Assembly (NCBI GenBank): GCA_900314795.1
Contig: OMWP01000006.1
Span: 1-64,000 of the forward strand
Direction: 5' to 3'
From: an uncultured Eubacteriales bacterium
GTDB lineage: Bacteria > Bacillota > Clostridia > Oscillospirales > Acutalibacteraceae
DNA length: 64,000 nucleotides
The notes below the pieces were generated by a model. It saw nothing but the letters and a program-made list of their open reading frames with translations. It was not told the origin of the DNA and did not search any database. Positions 53,678-62,136 of this stretch are shown piece by piece (positions within the stretch are counted from its first letter, which is position 1; each line of letters opens with the position of its first letter). A program made the translations under genes and the position numbers.

Positions 53678-54283
53678 CTATTTCAGTTTGTGGGTAACGC
53701 ATACCGCGACGCCCTGTATCTGAAGATCCTCGGGATAGATATCCGGGTAGGATTCTTTGTCCTCATTACAGGAACGGAGAATGTATGTATTGTTTTCCTT
53801 TTGCAAGAGTTTAAGGTTATTCTTTCCCTCATACAGAGCGGCAACATAATCGCCGACGTCGGCAGTGTTTTGCTGTCTGATGATCACATAATCTCCGGGA
53901 TAAATGCCCGCTCCTATCATCGATTCACCCTTCGCAATCAGCGCAAAGAAATCGCCTTTGCCGACGATACTCTCAGGCATACGGATATATTCTATAATGC
54001 TTTCTTCTTCCTCCTGGCCTTCGCCGCAGGCGACATAGCCGAGGACTTTCATATACTTTGAAGGGCTTTCCATACCCATCTCTGTTGTATTAATGCTTCT
54101 TCTGCCGTCGTATTCCAGCACGCCGTTCTCGTTCATCTCTTTAAGATAACGGTGAACTGAAGAGAGAGGAACGCCGGTTCCCGCTACGATATCTCTAACG
54201 GAAGGATAGCGCATATGCTCAGCGTAATAACGATTGATGTACTCAACTATTCCGCTGTATCTTTCTGTCCTTTTCTTACCCAT
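53678..54283 (-). CDS. LexA-like repressor with Cys-Gly cleavage site
   Basis: A 201-aa S24-family repressor. The winged-helix region contains YPSVRDIVAGTGVPLSSVHR. The peptidase domain has the catalytic Ser in GESMIGAGIYPGD and Lys in NNLKLLQKEN. The scissile site reads VACGE, so cleavage would be between Cys and Gly as in UmuD, not Ala-Gly as in classical LexA. I use ATG 54283; an earlier ATG at 54319 is only about 10 nt from the probable transcription start. Confidence 0.82.
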   Translation of the reverse strand: MGKKRTERYSGIVEYINRYYAEHMRYPSVRDIVAGTGVPLSSVHRYLKEMNENGVLEYDGRRSINTTEMGMESPSKYMKVLGYVACGEGQEEEESIIEYIRMPESIVGKGDFFALIAKGESMIGAGIYPGDYVIIRQQNTADVGDYVAALYEGKNNLKLLQKENNTYILRSCNEDKESYPDIYPEDLQIQGVAVCVTHKLK

Positions 54284-54335
54284 AAACTCATCGGCTTTCT
54301 TTTGAATAATTCGAAACATAGTGTTCAACAATGAA

Positions 54336-54364
54336 AAGATAACACTTTCACAAGCTGCTGTCAA
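54336..54364 (-). promoter_or_regulatory. promoter of the LexA-like gene
   Basis: TTGACA (54359-54364), 17-bp spacer and TATCTT (54336-54341) on the minus strand. Confidence 0.6.
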
Positions 54365-54575
54365 TAGTTTTGAAACAAAAAGTTTTAAGTTTGTTTAACG
54401 CCTTCACAAATGCTCACAAATCGTCTGTGGCACGAGTTTAGATTTTGTTCGAGTGTTTACCCGAAATGCGCGAACAGGGGGAGTCATCCACGCTGAAAAT
54501 AATAATCTATTCTTCCGCTATTGACAACTCCGAGCAACAAAGAATTGATGTTTTGACAATACCAAACGCTTATCG

Positions 54576-54791
54576 TTACCTTACAAACGGCGCTCTGTAT
54601 TCAGCGTTGATCTCGCTAATCTCTTTCTCTCCGTCGATATAGGGCTGATACAGGCTTTCGATCCTGCCGCTTCCGCGATTATCGCAGCCGGAACAGAATT
54701 CACATTCCGCACCGCAGTTGCCCCACAGCGATCGGCGCACGATCTGCTCGCGTTCTTCTCTTGTCGTATCTTTGATCAATATGGATTTCAT
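54576..54791 (-). CDS. small Cys-rich protein, last gene of the thiol operon
   Basis: A 71-aa protein: IKDTTREEREQIVRRSL, then CGAECEFCSGC, then LYQPYIDGEKEISEINAEYR. The family is frequent in Clostridia and sometimes misnamed PurH. The Cys cluster suggests metal or Fe-S binding. Function unknown. Confidence 0.75.
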   Translation of the reverse strand: MKSILIKDTTREEREQIVRRSLWGNCGAECEFCSGCDNRGSGRIESLYQPYIDGEKEISEINAEYRAPFVR

Positions 54792-54862
54792 CTCGTCAAT
54801 CTCCTTTTTTATCTATTATGTCATTCGATACCTACATATTATTATCGGCATGGAACAGAAAA

Positions 54863-55240
54863 TCATTCGGACACAATCGCAATCGCATCGATCTCCACGA
54901 GCGCTCCCTTAGGCAGTGCAGACACCTCGACACAACTCCTCGCCGGTTTTTTCGTAAAGTACTTTGCATAAATCTCGTTGAAGGCGGCAAAGTCGTTCAT
55001 GCTGTTCAAAAAGCAGGTCGTCTTGACCACCCTGTCAAGATCACTGCCTGCCGCCAGTAAAACGGCGGCGAGATTGCGGATAGCTTGTTCCGACTGCTCC
55101 GAGATATCATTCGATTTGATTTGTTCCGTGATCGGATCGATCGGAATCTGACCGGATGTATAGACAGTATGACCGACGACAATCGCCTGTGAGTAGGATC
55201 CGACCGCCGCAGGCGCGTTTTTTGTTTCAATGATCTTCAT
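54863..55240 (-). CDS. ridA: RidA-family enamine/imine deaminase, copy 2
   Basis: A 125-aa Rid protein (KIIETKNAPAAVGSYSQAI, YTSGQIPIDP, ARSCVEVSALPKGALVEID). It is a close paralogue of 42398-42778. The start at 55240 is preferred to an in-frame codon at 55258. It lies 14 bp after the membrane protein gene in the thiol operon. Confidence 0.92.
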   Translation of the reverse strand: MKIIETKNAPAAVGSYSQAIVVGHTVYTSGQIPIDPITEQIKSNDISEQSEQAIRNLAAVLLAAGSDLDRVVKTTCFLNSMNDFAAFNEIYAKYFTKKPARSCVEVSALPKGALVEIDAIAIVSE

Positions 55241-55254
55241 GACGCTTTCCTTTC

Positions 55255-55803
55255 TCAAACACTGTGAATCGCTTTCTTTCCTGCTATTCTTTTATCCAGC
55301 TTTTTCCTGAAAGTGCGCAGATTTGAAGAGGTATAGCCCATCGGGCAGATCGTACACCATTGACGGGGTGTAAACAGAATTCCGTTCGTGATTGCCAGCA
55401 AGGTTGCGATCTCCATAAAAATTAGCACTGCATTTCCGAGTGCGGATATGCCATGCGGAAACACGAGAATCAGCAGAACAACAAAGCTGCCCATCATAAC
55501 CGCCCACAACGCGGGACGAAACCATTTTTTACCATACATCTTCGGACGATTCAGACCGAGGTTGAATACGTTTCCGATCTTGCCGATCAGCGAACCGCGA
55601 GGACAAATGCGGGCGCAGTGCATTTTGCCGCGACCGGACAGAGCGATGATGATTGGAGTGAACATACACAAAAATCCGAACAGTCCCAGAGGATGATAGA
55701 AATTTGCCGCCGTCATCCAAAGGAGTGTAATGATCCACGACCAATCCTGTATGGACGGGATCCATCTCTTACCGTTTACCGTTAAGGTTCTGTTTTTACT
55801 CAT
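55255..55803 (-). CDS. NapH-like membrane protein with half-ferredoxin motifs
   Basis: A 182-aa protein with about four helices and two CxxxCP-type motifs, CARICPRGS and CTICPMGYT, as in the membrane part of NapH/NosR polyferredoxins. The soluble [4Fe-4S] domains are absent. It overlaps tcdA by 8 bp. It may transfer electrons linked to the thiol pathway. Confidence 0.78.
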   Translation of the reverse strand: MSKNRTLTVNGKRWIPSIQDWSWIITLLWMTAANFYHPLGLFGFLCMFTPIIIALSGRGKMHCARICPRGSLIGKIGNVFNLGLNRPKMYGKKWFRPALWAVMMGSFVVLLILVFPHGISALGNAVLIFMEIATLLAITNGILFTPRQWCTICPMGYTSSNLRTFRKKLDKRIAGKKAIHSV

Positions 55804-56587
55804 AATTATACCTCTGCTTCTTGATTAATCGGTTGGTATCGGTCAGGTCGTTGATCACTTCACCAGCGATGATCAGCCCAACCACTGAGGGCACAAAGGC
55901 TGTCGAGCCGGGGATATCGCGCCGCTGCGTGCATTTGCGCGCAGTACCGGGCGGACAGATACAGTGCTTCCGACAGCTGATGGACATATCCTCAAGCGGT
56001 CGTATAGGCTTTTCTTTGGAATATACAACTTTCAGCTTTTTGATACCGCGCTTACGGCATTCGTACCGCATGACTCTTGCCAGAGGACAAACGGAGGTTT
56101 TATAAATATCTGCAACCTCAAACGCTGCGGCATTCACCTTATTACCCGCACCCATCGAGCTGATGATCGGCGTACCCGCAGCATTTGCGTTCATGACCAG
56201 TTCCAGTTTGCCCTTGACGGTGTCGATAGCGTCTACGATATAATCGTACTGCGTAAAATCAAACTCATCCTTTGTGTCGGGCATATAGAAGGTTTTGTAG
56301 GTGCGGACGATGCAGGCGGGATTGATGTTTCTGATCCTTTGTTGGGCAACATCCACTTTATACTGCCCTACTGTACTTCGAACAGCGAGGATCTGGCGGT
56401 TGAGATTGGTCAGGCAAATGCGATCGTCGTCAATGAGATCGAGCGCTCCAACCCCCGAACGAGCAAGCGCCTCAACCGCATAACCTCCGACGCCCCCGAT
56501 CCCGAATATTGCGACGCGTGCATTTTCAAACCTTTTCATATTATCTTCGCCATAGATAAGCTGTGTCCTTGAAAACTGGTTTAACAT
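55796..56587 (-). CDS. tcdA: tRNA threonylcarbamoyladenosine dehydratase (TcdA/ThiF family)
   Basis: A 263-aa E1-like enzyme with nucleotide-binding VAIFGIGGVGGYAVEAL, IDDDRICLTNLNRQ and a C-terminal Cys-rich CRKHCICPPGTARKC. TcdA cyclises t6A37 in tRNA. Clostridial members often sit in sulfur operons, so a role with CysE/CsdE-type sulfur transfer is also possible. ATG 56587 overlaps the upstream stop (TGATG). Confidence 0.85.
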   Translation of the reverse strand: MLNQFSRTQLIYGEDNMKRFENARVAIFGIGGVGGYAVEALARSGVGALDLIDDDRICLTNLNRQILAVRSTVGQYKVDVAQQRIRNINPACIVRTYKTFYMPDTKDEFDFTQYDYIVDAIDTVKGKLELVMNANAAGTPIISSMGAGNKVNAAAFEVADIYKTSVCPLARVMRYECRKRGIKKLKVVYSKEKPIRPLEDMSISCRKHCICPPGTARKCTQRRDIPGSTAFVPSVVGLIIAGEVINDLTDTNRLIKKQRYNYE

Positions 56588-56805
56588 CAAAGTCCTCTTT
56601 CTACAGTAAATTGTAATCCGTCATCGGAAAATTGAGGGAAATAACCTCTTTTTTGTAGGAAATCCGCAATACAGCTTTGGATTTCGCTGTCTGTTTGTTC
56701 CAAGGTAAAAAACGGTTTCGGGCAAACGTCGTGATAATGCAGGCGGGTGCCATACGTATCGGAAAGCTCGTATTTCAGTATGACAATATCAGATAAATTC
56801 AACAT
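56587..56805 (-). CDS. small HD-C motif protein (RDAC-like), copy 2
   Basis: A 72-aa protein with TYGTRLHYHDVC. It resembles the 77-aa protein at 42160 (FGVTLHLHDHC) in size, motif position and operon setting. It lies 15 bp after cysE and overlaps tcdA by one base. Function unknown. Confidence 0.7.
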   Translation of the reverse strand: MLNLSDIVILKYELSDTYGTRLHYHDVCPKPFFTLEQTDSEIQSCIADFLQKRGYFPQFSDDGLQFTVERGL

Positions 56806-56820
56806 AACAACTACTTCGAT

Positions 56821-57777
56821 TCAAATCATATAAAACCATGACTCGTCAAGTTCGATTTCTTTACGCTCAACGGGATTGCCGGAATCGTAGTTATACATCA
56901 ATTCCTGACTTTTGACGCTGACCTTAGCTCCTTCGGGGATAGATTTTGTGATAAATGCATTGCCGCCGACTACAACATCTTTCCCGACGACTGTGTCACC
57001 TCCGAGAATGGATGCTCCGGAATAGATAGTCACGTTGTCACAAATCGTAGGATGACGCTTTTTGCCATGCAGATTTTGTCCACCACGTGTTGATAGCGCA
57101 CCGATGGTTACTCCCTGATATATTTTGACATTATTACCGATCACAGCAGTTTCGCCGATAACAATGCCAGTGCCGTGATCAATAAAAAAGTATTTCCCGA
57201 TAGATGTTCCTGGGTGGATGTCGATTCCGGTTAGACTGTGAGCGTGTTCGGTCATAATGCGTGGGATCAAAGGCACGTTCAGCAGATACAGTTCGTGTGC
57301 GATACGGCTGGTGAAGATAGCATACAAGCCAGGGTAGGTAAAGATGATTTCATCTCTGTTGTAGGCAGCGGGATCGCCATCGTAGAAAGCCTGCACGTCG
57401 GTCTCTATGTATTCCCTGATTTTCGGTATCTTTTCGAGAAAGGCAAATGTAGTGCGCTGTGAGATTTGATTGCGAAGCTCAAGGCTCTCGTTCTCATATT
57501 GAGGAGCATATTTCAGCACAACAGCAATCTGCTTTGATAAATTATAGATGATATCCTCCAGCAGAATGGAAATGTGATTCCTAACGGTATAAGTACGGTA
57601 ATTTGTGTTGCGGTAATAACCCGGAAAGATCACCGTTTTCAGTTTTTCAAGGATATCAATAATAACATTTTCCTCGGGTGAGTCGAACATCTTTATCTCG
57701 TCGATTGTTCTGTCCTTATTGTAATCGTCCATCAAGACATCGACGATCTCTGCGATTTTAGTTTCGTTAATATTCAT
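56821..57777 (-). CDS. cysE: serine O-acetyltransferase
   Basis: A 318-aa EpsC-type serine acetyltransferase. The N-terminal helical half is followed by a hexapeptide-repeat left-handed beta-helix with GIDIHPGTSIGKYFFIDHG, GETAVIGNNVKIYQGVTIGA and KRHPTICDNVTIYSGA. It makes O-acetylserine for cysteine synthesis. A cysteine synthase (cysK) is not in the window. Confidence 0.94.
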   Translation of the reverse strand: MNINETKIAEIVDVLMDDYNKDRTIDEIKMFDSPEENVIIDILEKLKTVIFPGYYRNTNYRTYTVRNHISILLEDIIYNLSKQIAVVLKYAPQYENESLELRNQISQRTTFAFLEKIPKIREYIETDVQAFYDGDPAAYNRDEIIFTYPGLYAIFTSRIAHELYLLNVPLIPRIMTEHAHSLTGIDIHPGTSIGKYFFIDHGTGIVIGETAVIGNNVKIYQGVTIGALSTRGGQNLHGKKRHPTICDNVTIYSGASILGGDTVVGKDVVVGGNAFITKSIPEGAKVSVKSQELMYNYDSGNPVERKEIELDESWFYMI

Positions 57778-57802
57778 CTTGCTTTCTCCGGTTTTATTAT
57801 TC

Positions 57803-58408
57803 TTAAATGTCGGCTATCATACATGAAACAACGTCGGCTAATGTCCTGTGTCCGTCCTCTGTCAAATGCTCTCCATCGATGTCGCTTGCTTTGGCGATGT
57901 CCGATGCAGCGAGGAAAGATGTTTTGTATGCACTGGCTACTTCCCGATACGCCTGTTTCAGCTCCCGACTGACCGTCAGAGAACGGCTGTCATAAGAACT
58001 GTTCAGCGCGGCGTTTTCCAGAAAGATCGGAGAGATCAGCAGGATGTTATCGGGCTTCACATATTCGGTCAGCTTAGCGATACACTTCTCCATGCCTGCC
58101 GCGATCACCCCGGCTGACGCGCCGAAAACGCTCTTGCAGTCGTTGGTGCCGAGCATTATGATCGCCGTATCAATCGGCTCGACCGCTTTCAATATGGATG
58201 GCAGAGCGGCAAAGCCGTTTCTTCCCGCTCTGTTTGCATCATCAAAAACGGTCGTCCTACCGCATAAGCCTTCTTCGAGGATCAGTGCATCATCCCCAAG
58301 GGCGTTCTGCAGTAATCCCGTCCAGCGGATATCTTTGTCATATCGTTCTCTTGTCGCGGGATCGTAACCCCATGTGTTGGAGTCTCCGAAAGCGAGGATT
58401 CGTTTCAT
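57803..58408 (-). CDS. SGNH/GDSL-family hydrolase
   Basis: A 201-aa hydrolase with block I FGDSNTWGYDP (Ser nucleophile), block III MLGTNDCK and block V DGEHLTEDGHRTLA. No signal peptide, so it acts inside the cell on an ester or thioester. Its place between gshA and cysE suggests a substrate in thiol or O-acetyl metabolism, but this is not shown. Confidence 0.88.
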   Translation of the reverse strand: MKRILAFGDSNTWGYDPATRERYDKDIRWTGLLQNALGDDALILEEGLCGRTTVFDDANRAGRNGFAALPSILKAVEPIDTAIIMLGTNDCKSVFGASAGVIAAGMEKCIAKLTEYVKPDNILLISPIFLENAALNSSYDSRSLTVSRELKQAYREVASAYKTSFLAASDIAKASDIDGEHLTEDGHRTLADVVSCMIADI

Positions 58409-58426
58409 TGTCTTGCTCCGTTCTGT

Positions 58427-59665
58427 TTATCGGAATAATGTTAAGCCGCTTCTGACGTATTTATCACCGAAAGCATCGATCACCTGTTCGGCGTAGCGCG
58501 CGCCGGGTGTTTGCAGTTTTTTCTGCTGATAGTTCAAAAGATCAAGAGCCTTTTCGTTCCCTTTATAGTAGTCAGTCATTCTGCTGAGAACGCGCAGTCC
58601 CGCTTCTCTGACACTCACCTGCTGTTCGTTCCTTGTCAGGAGAATAGCACTGTCGATATCGAACAGCGCCGCCGTTTTGAAATTCTCGACTGAGCGGAGC
58701 TGATCGGCTTCGGTCAGCTGATCCCGATATACGGCAAAGATCCATATGCACATCAGCTCGATGAACTCCAGATCGCGCACATCCATCCCTGTCTCGGAAA
58801 ACGGATTGATATCAATGTTTCTCAGTTCGATGTGGTTCACGCCGTTTTGCACCAGATTGTTCAGGCGGTTCGCTCCCTTCGGCTTCAGCCGGATGGGATA
58901 ATACAGCTCGCCTACTCCGGCAAGGGCTCCGCTGTCAAGATATTTTTGGATGCTTTCGGCGTAGGCAAGGATGCTGTCATATTGCAGGATCGGCGTAAAA
59001 TCATTCCAATACCCATTCATACCGCACCGCAGAGAGGCATAGTCCGTGATCACCGTTTCACCGGTGCGACGGGGATTGAAAAACGAACCGTCGCAGATTG
59101 GTGAAGCCGACAACAACAGATTCAGTATCCAGCCGTATTCCGTCATACCCTCTGCCAAACGCAGGTAAGCGGCGTTTTTGTATTCAGTATAATGGCTGAG
59201 CTCGGATTGAGAGAAAGCAGTGATCAACAGCTGCTCCGAAAGCGAGTAGTTCACATGGATACCTGAAAGCGTCATCTTATACTTGCCGTACTTTTCGGCG
59301 AGGTAAAGACGGTAGCTGTGCTTGCCCTGCTGATCACCCTCGTACAGCGCGACGGGGATATCGTCCTCGCTCAAAATATACGGAGGATTGGAATACAGCC
59401 AGATGATCTCCCTGTGCTTTTTGAGTTCATTATTCAGTCGGTCGGATTGCTCCTGCAATTCTTTCAGCACACCTTGTGCCGTGTTGTAGACGCCGGTATT
59501 GATTTCCGCCTGATTCTCGCAGAAATCCTTGACAATATGCTCGTCATCGGGAAATGGATGGAGCGTATGCGACAGATAGCCCTCGGCGGTAACGCGCAGC
59601 GTTTCGCGCTCCAATCCGAAGGTACCGCCGGGTATATGCTTGGTGGAAAGTTGTTGATTCAGCAT
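58427..59665 (-). CDS. gshA: glutamate-cysteine ligase (GshA family)
   Basis: A 412-aa E. coli-type GshA-like ligase, as in the N-terminal half of GshAB. Motifs are GTFGLERETLRV (ATP/Glu site), FCENQAEINTGV and NHIELRNIDINPF. It makes gamma-glutamylcysteine. No glutathione synthetase domain follows. ATG 59665 has AGGTG upstream and lies 9 bp from the other ligase gene. Confidence 0.88.
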   Translation of the reverse strand: MLNQQLSTKHIPGGTFGLERETLRVTAEGYLSHTLHPFPDDEHIVKDFCENQAEINTGVYNTAQGVLKELQEQSDRLNNELKKHREIIWLYSNPPYILSEDDIPVALYEGDQQGKHSYRLYLAEKYGKYKMTLSGIHVNYSLSEQLLITAFSQSELSHYTEYKNAAYLRLAEGMTEYGWILNLLLSASPICDGSFFNPRRTGETVITDYASLRCGMNGYWNDFTPILQYDSILAYAESIQKYLDSGALAGVGELYYPIRLKPKGANRLNNLVQNGVNHIELRNIDINPFSETGMDVRDLEFIELMCIWIFAVYRDQLTEADQLRSVENFKTAALFDIDSAILLTRNEQQVSVREAGLRVLSRMTDYYKGNEKALDLLNYQQKKLQTPGARYAEQVIDAFGDKYVRSGLTLFR

Positions 59666-59674
59666 ATATTTCAC

Positions 59675-61042
59675 CTATAGACTCGCGTACTCGCGAATCA
59701 CCTTATCAATAATATTTTGGTTCTGCAACAGATAGCTTGACGGCGAGGTCAGCGTTTCGGCGCGTTTAAACAGCGGCTCGAGGTAGATGTCCTCCGCATA
59801 GCCGCGCTCGCGCAGTCCTTCGGCGCACAGTGTCAGGATTTCGGTCAGAAGTGTCCTCAGCTCGTCGGGATTGACAAAGGATAGGAAATCCCTTCGGTTC
59901 ATTTTGCGGCGCAAAAGGTCGGGATCGCCGCCGTCACGATACAGAAAAGAGTGGGACAAAAGTGCCGTCAATTCCGCAACCCGATTCATCAGACCGAGAT
60001 GGAACGCCGCGACCGTCATCGCCTGCGACAAAGGCTGTGTGCAGGCGGAGCGGAATTCCAGCGTACCGCGCGCGGTCAGATCGATCTGCTTGTATGTTCT
60101 CAGATACGCGATATCCTCCGCTTTCGGGGTGAAGCGATATGGATGATACTCTCCGTCGTAGTATTCACCCTCGATGGATTCGCGGGTCAGGTATTCGTCA
60201 AAGGGAATCGGATAGAAGAACAGGTATTTGCCGTTGCGCTCAGCACAAAAGATGCTTGTCCTGCTCAAATAGTCCGTGATCTCGCCGACCGACTGCGGCA
60301 GAGGCTCGAAGAAGCCGAGATTCTTCGGATTGATTCCGTGAGCCGAACGCTCCCAGAAATAATCTCTGACGCAGAGCAGCTCCGGCATTTCCGGCAGATA
60401 GGAATTGGCGAACAGTACCGCTTTAAGCGGCTCGACAAGTGAAAACGCCTTGATGACGCTGCAAAGGTTTTCTTCATTCACATCGAGCTGAACCTGAGAA
60501 GCGCTTGAAAATGTCCCGTAGCCGTAATAATGATGAAAGCCGGCAGATACATTTGTGTATTGCCACACTTCTGCTTTTTTGAGATAACCTTCCAGCATCC
60601 GGTATCGCGGCGAGGGTACAAAGTTAAAGTCGTTGATTTTGTAATTCGGATTTACGCCGAGACCTGTCAGCGTATGCTGATCATTGTTCAGTTCTTCGTT
60701 GATGAAACTGACATAATCTTTAAATCTCGCCTGTGCCTCATGGAGAGTGCGGACGCGTCCGAGAGCGATCTCAAAGTTGTTGTAGGAGCAGTCGAATGAA
60801 AAGATGTCGCTGGTATCCTCGCATACTGCTTCGTGACAGATCCCGTCGTCGTCAAATTTCTTCGGCGTAAACCCAAAGTGTTCGATCGCCTTCTGCACAG
60901 CGGCGATACTGACGGCTTTGTCGGTTTTCTCAGAGTTGAGGTTGACGATCGGCATTTCGATCTCGATTCCGATATAATTCGCGCGGGGTTTTTGCAAAGG
61001 CGAGATGAAGCGATCAAAGATCAATTCGTTTGCAGTTTTCAT
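59675..61042 (-). CDS. glutamate-cysteine ligase-like protein (GCS2/EgtA type)
   Basis: A 455-aa ligase. Motifs include YIGIEIEMPIVN near the N-terminus, VSAGFHHYYGYGTFSSASQ and TARGTLEFRSACTQPLSQAM. This is the GCS2 family used in plant glutathione and actinobacterial ergothioneine (EgtA) synthesis. It is adjacent to a second ligase of a different family. ATG 61042 follows AAGGGGAAAG. It may act on another amino acid or thiol. Confidence 0.85.
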   Translation of the reverse strand: MKTANELIFDRFISPLQKPRANYIGIEIEMPIVNLNSEKTDKAVSIAAVQKAIEHFGFTPKKFDDDGICHEAVCEDTSDIFSFDCSYNNFEIALGRVRTLHEAQARFKDYVSFINEELNNDQHTLTGLGVNPNYKINDFNFVPSPRYRMLEGYLKKAEVWQYTNVSAGFHHYYGYGTFSSASQVQLDVNEENLCSVIKAFSLVEPLKAVLFANSYLPEMPELLCVRDYFWERSAHGINPKNLGFFEPLPQSVGEITDYLSRTSIFCAERNGKYLFFYPIPFDEYLTRESIEGEYYDGEYHPYRFTPKAEDIAYLRTYKQIDLTARGTLEFRSACTQPLSQAMTVAAFHLGLMNRVAELTALLSHSFLYRDGGDPDLLRRKMNRRDFLSFVNPDELRTLLTEILTLCAEGLRERGYAEDIYLEPLFKRAETLTSPSSYLLQNQNIIDKVIREYASL

Positions 61043-61064
61043 ATACTTTCCCCTTATGTTTTTA

Positions 61065-61838
61065 TTAAAGTCCCGAATAAGCCATATAAAGCGGCTTGTA
61101 GCTGTCGGCGTTGAAGAAATACTCGTTTTGATGCTGCGCTCCCGTAAACACAAGCTTACCCTCACGCCAGCCTGTCAAAGTCATAAACGGAGCGGGTTGC
61201 CAACCGGTTTCAGATAATGGCTGTGTGGAAAATGTCGTACCAAAGCTGTCCTTTCGCAGATACAGCGAATCCCGGAAATTAGTATGCGCGTACAGGAGCT
61301 CACCGTCATCAATCAGCAGATTCAGCTTGTTCTTCGGCGAGCTGCTGTTGACGATACCGTCAAGTATCTGAAAACGTTCCTCCGCATTCAGCGGTCGTCC
61401 GAGTTTTGCAGATGCTTCGTTGATACTCTCAAGGATATACAGGAGTATTCTCTCGCTGTCCGTCTCTCCCTTTTGCAGAAAGACATACTTGTTCAGCCTG
61501 TCGTTCTCAAAAACGGTACCGTTGTGGATCAGCGCCCAACTCCTACCGCTGTTGTCCGTTCCGACAAAGGGATGGCAATTCTCATATTCCACGTTGCCGA
61601 TCGTCGCCAGACGGATATGCGCCAGCGCGGTTTTTGCAACGATAGATTCAGACAACAGTTCATGAAGATACTCGCTCTGATCCGCACGATTTGTTTCGCG
61701 TATAATCTGCGTTTCCTGCCGCCCTAACAGCGCTAATCCCCAGCCGTTGGGATGCTCGTTTGCATGAGAATAAAACTCTCGCAGATCGGTATTCAGTTCT
61801 TTTTCCCGGTTGCCCGAGAAGCCATATATTTCGCACAT
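61065..61838 (-). CDS. class II glutamine amidotransferase (EgtC-like)
   Basis: A 257-aa Ntn-hydrolase starting MCEIYGFSGN, with Cys2 as nucleophile. Other motifs are HPNGWGLALLG, AHIRLATIGNVEYENCHPF and IHNGTVF. In EgtC this fold removes the gamma-glutamyl group, so with a ligase next door a gamma-glutamyl handling role fits. It is the first structural gene after leader peptide 3. Confidence 0.85.
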   Translation of the reverse strand: MCEIYGFSGNREKELNTDLREFYSHANEHPNGWGLALLGRQETQIIRETNRADQSEYLHELLSESIVAKTALAHIRLATIGNVEYENCHPFVGTDNSGRSWALIHNGTVFENDRLNKYVFLQKGETDSERILLYILESINEASAKLGRPLNAEERFQILDGIVNSSSPKNKLNLLIDDGELLYAHTNFRDSLYLRKDSFGTTFSTQPLSETGWQPAPFMTLTGWREGKLVFTGAQHQNEYFFNADSYKPLYMAYSGL

Positions 61839-61855
61839 GATAATTCACCATATAA

Positions 61856-61883
61856 AGAAAAACGAGGCGCATACACGCCCCGG
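61856..61883 (-). terminator. attenuator terminator ahead of the thiol operon
   Basis: GGGGCG, loop TGTATG, CGCCTC, then GTTTTTCTTT in the minus direction. The stem is short (6 bp with one G-T pair). It lies between leader 3 and the amidotransferase gene. Confidence 0.65.
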
Positions 61884-61913
61884 ATCAATAAACAGACAGT
61901 TTTCGTTCAGAGG

Positions 61914-61991
61914 CTATTTTTGACACGACAAACAAGACGACATACAACTGCCGCCCATCAGCATCATGGTGAAAATAGCCTTTACTTTCAT
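61914..61991 (-). CDS. Met/Cys-rich leader peptide 3 (25 aa)
   Basis: An ORF after AGAGGG with 7 nt spacing. It starts MKVKAIFTMMLMGGSC and ends SCLSCQK, with five Met and four... three Cys in its last ten residues region (Cys at 16, 20 and 23). It lacks the RYALK tail of leaders 1 and 2 but has the same setting: promoter with the shared operator, leader, terminator, sulfur operon. Confidence 0.72.
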   Translation of the reverse strand: MKVKAIFTMMLMGGSCMSSCLSCQK

Positions 61992-62006
61992 AATTATCCC
62001 TCTACT

Positions 62007-62056
62007 ACCTATTAACATAGTAGGTTAATTATATAGTATGAATCCTTTTTTGTCAA
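62007..62056 (-). promoter_or_regulatory. promoter and operator for the thiol operon
   Basis: TTGACA (62051-62056), 17-bp spacer, TATAAT (62028-62033) on the minus strand. The operator ACCTATTAACATAGTAGGT (62007-62025, plus strand) follows the -10 box and would cover the transcription start. It matches 17 of 19 bases of the minus-strand form of the other two operators. Confidence 0.78.
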
Positions 62057-62078
62057 GTACCTTTGTGCGTTTTACGCA

Positions 62079-62107
62079 TTGTTTTCTTTCGGATAAAATG
62101 ATATCAT
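62079..62107 (+). promoter_or_regulatory. probable promoter of the malY-like gene
   Basis: TTGTTT (62079-62084), 17-bp spacer, TATCAT (62102-62107), 30 bp before the start codon. Divergent from the thiol operon promoter. Confidence 0.5.
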
Positions 62108-62136
62108 AAGCCTAATATGGAAAGCGAGTGAATAAT

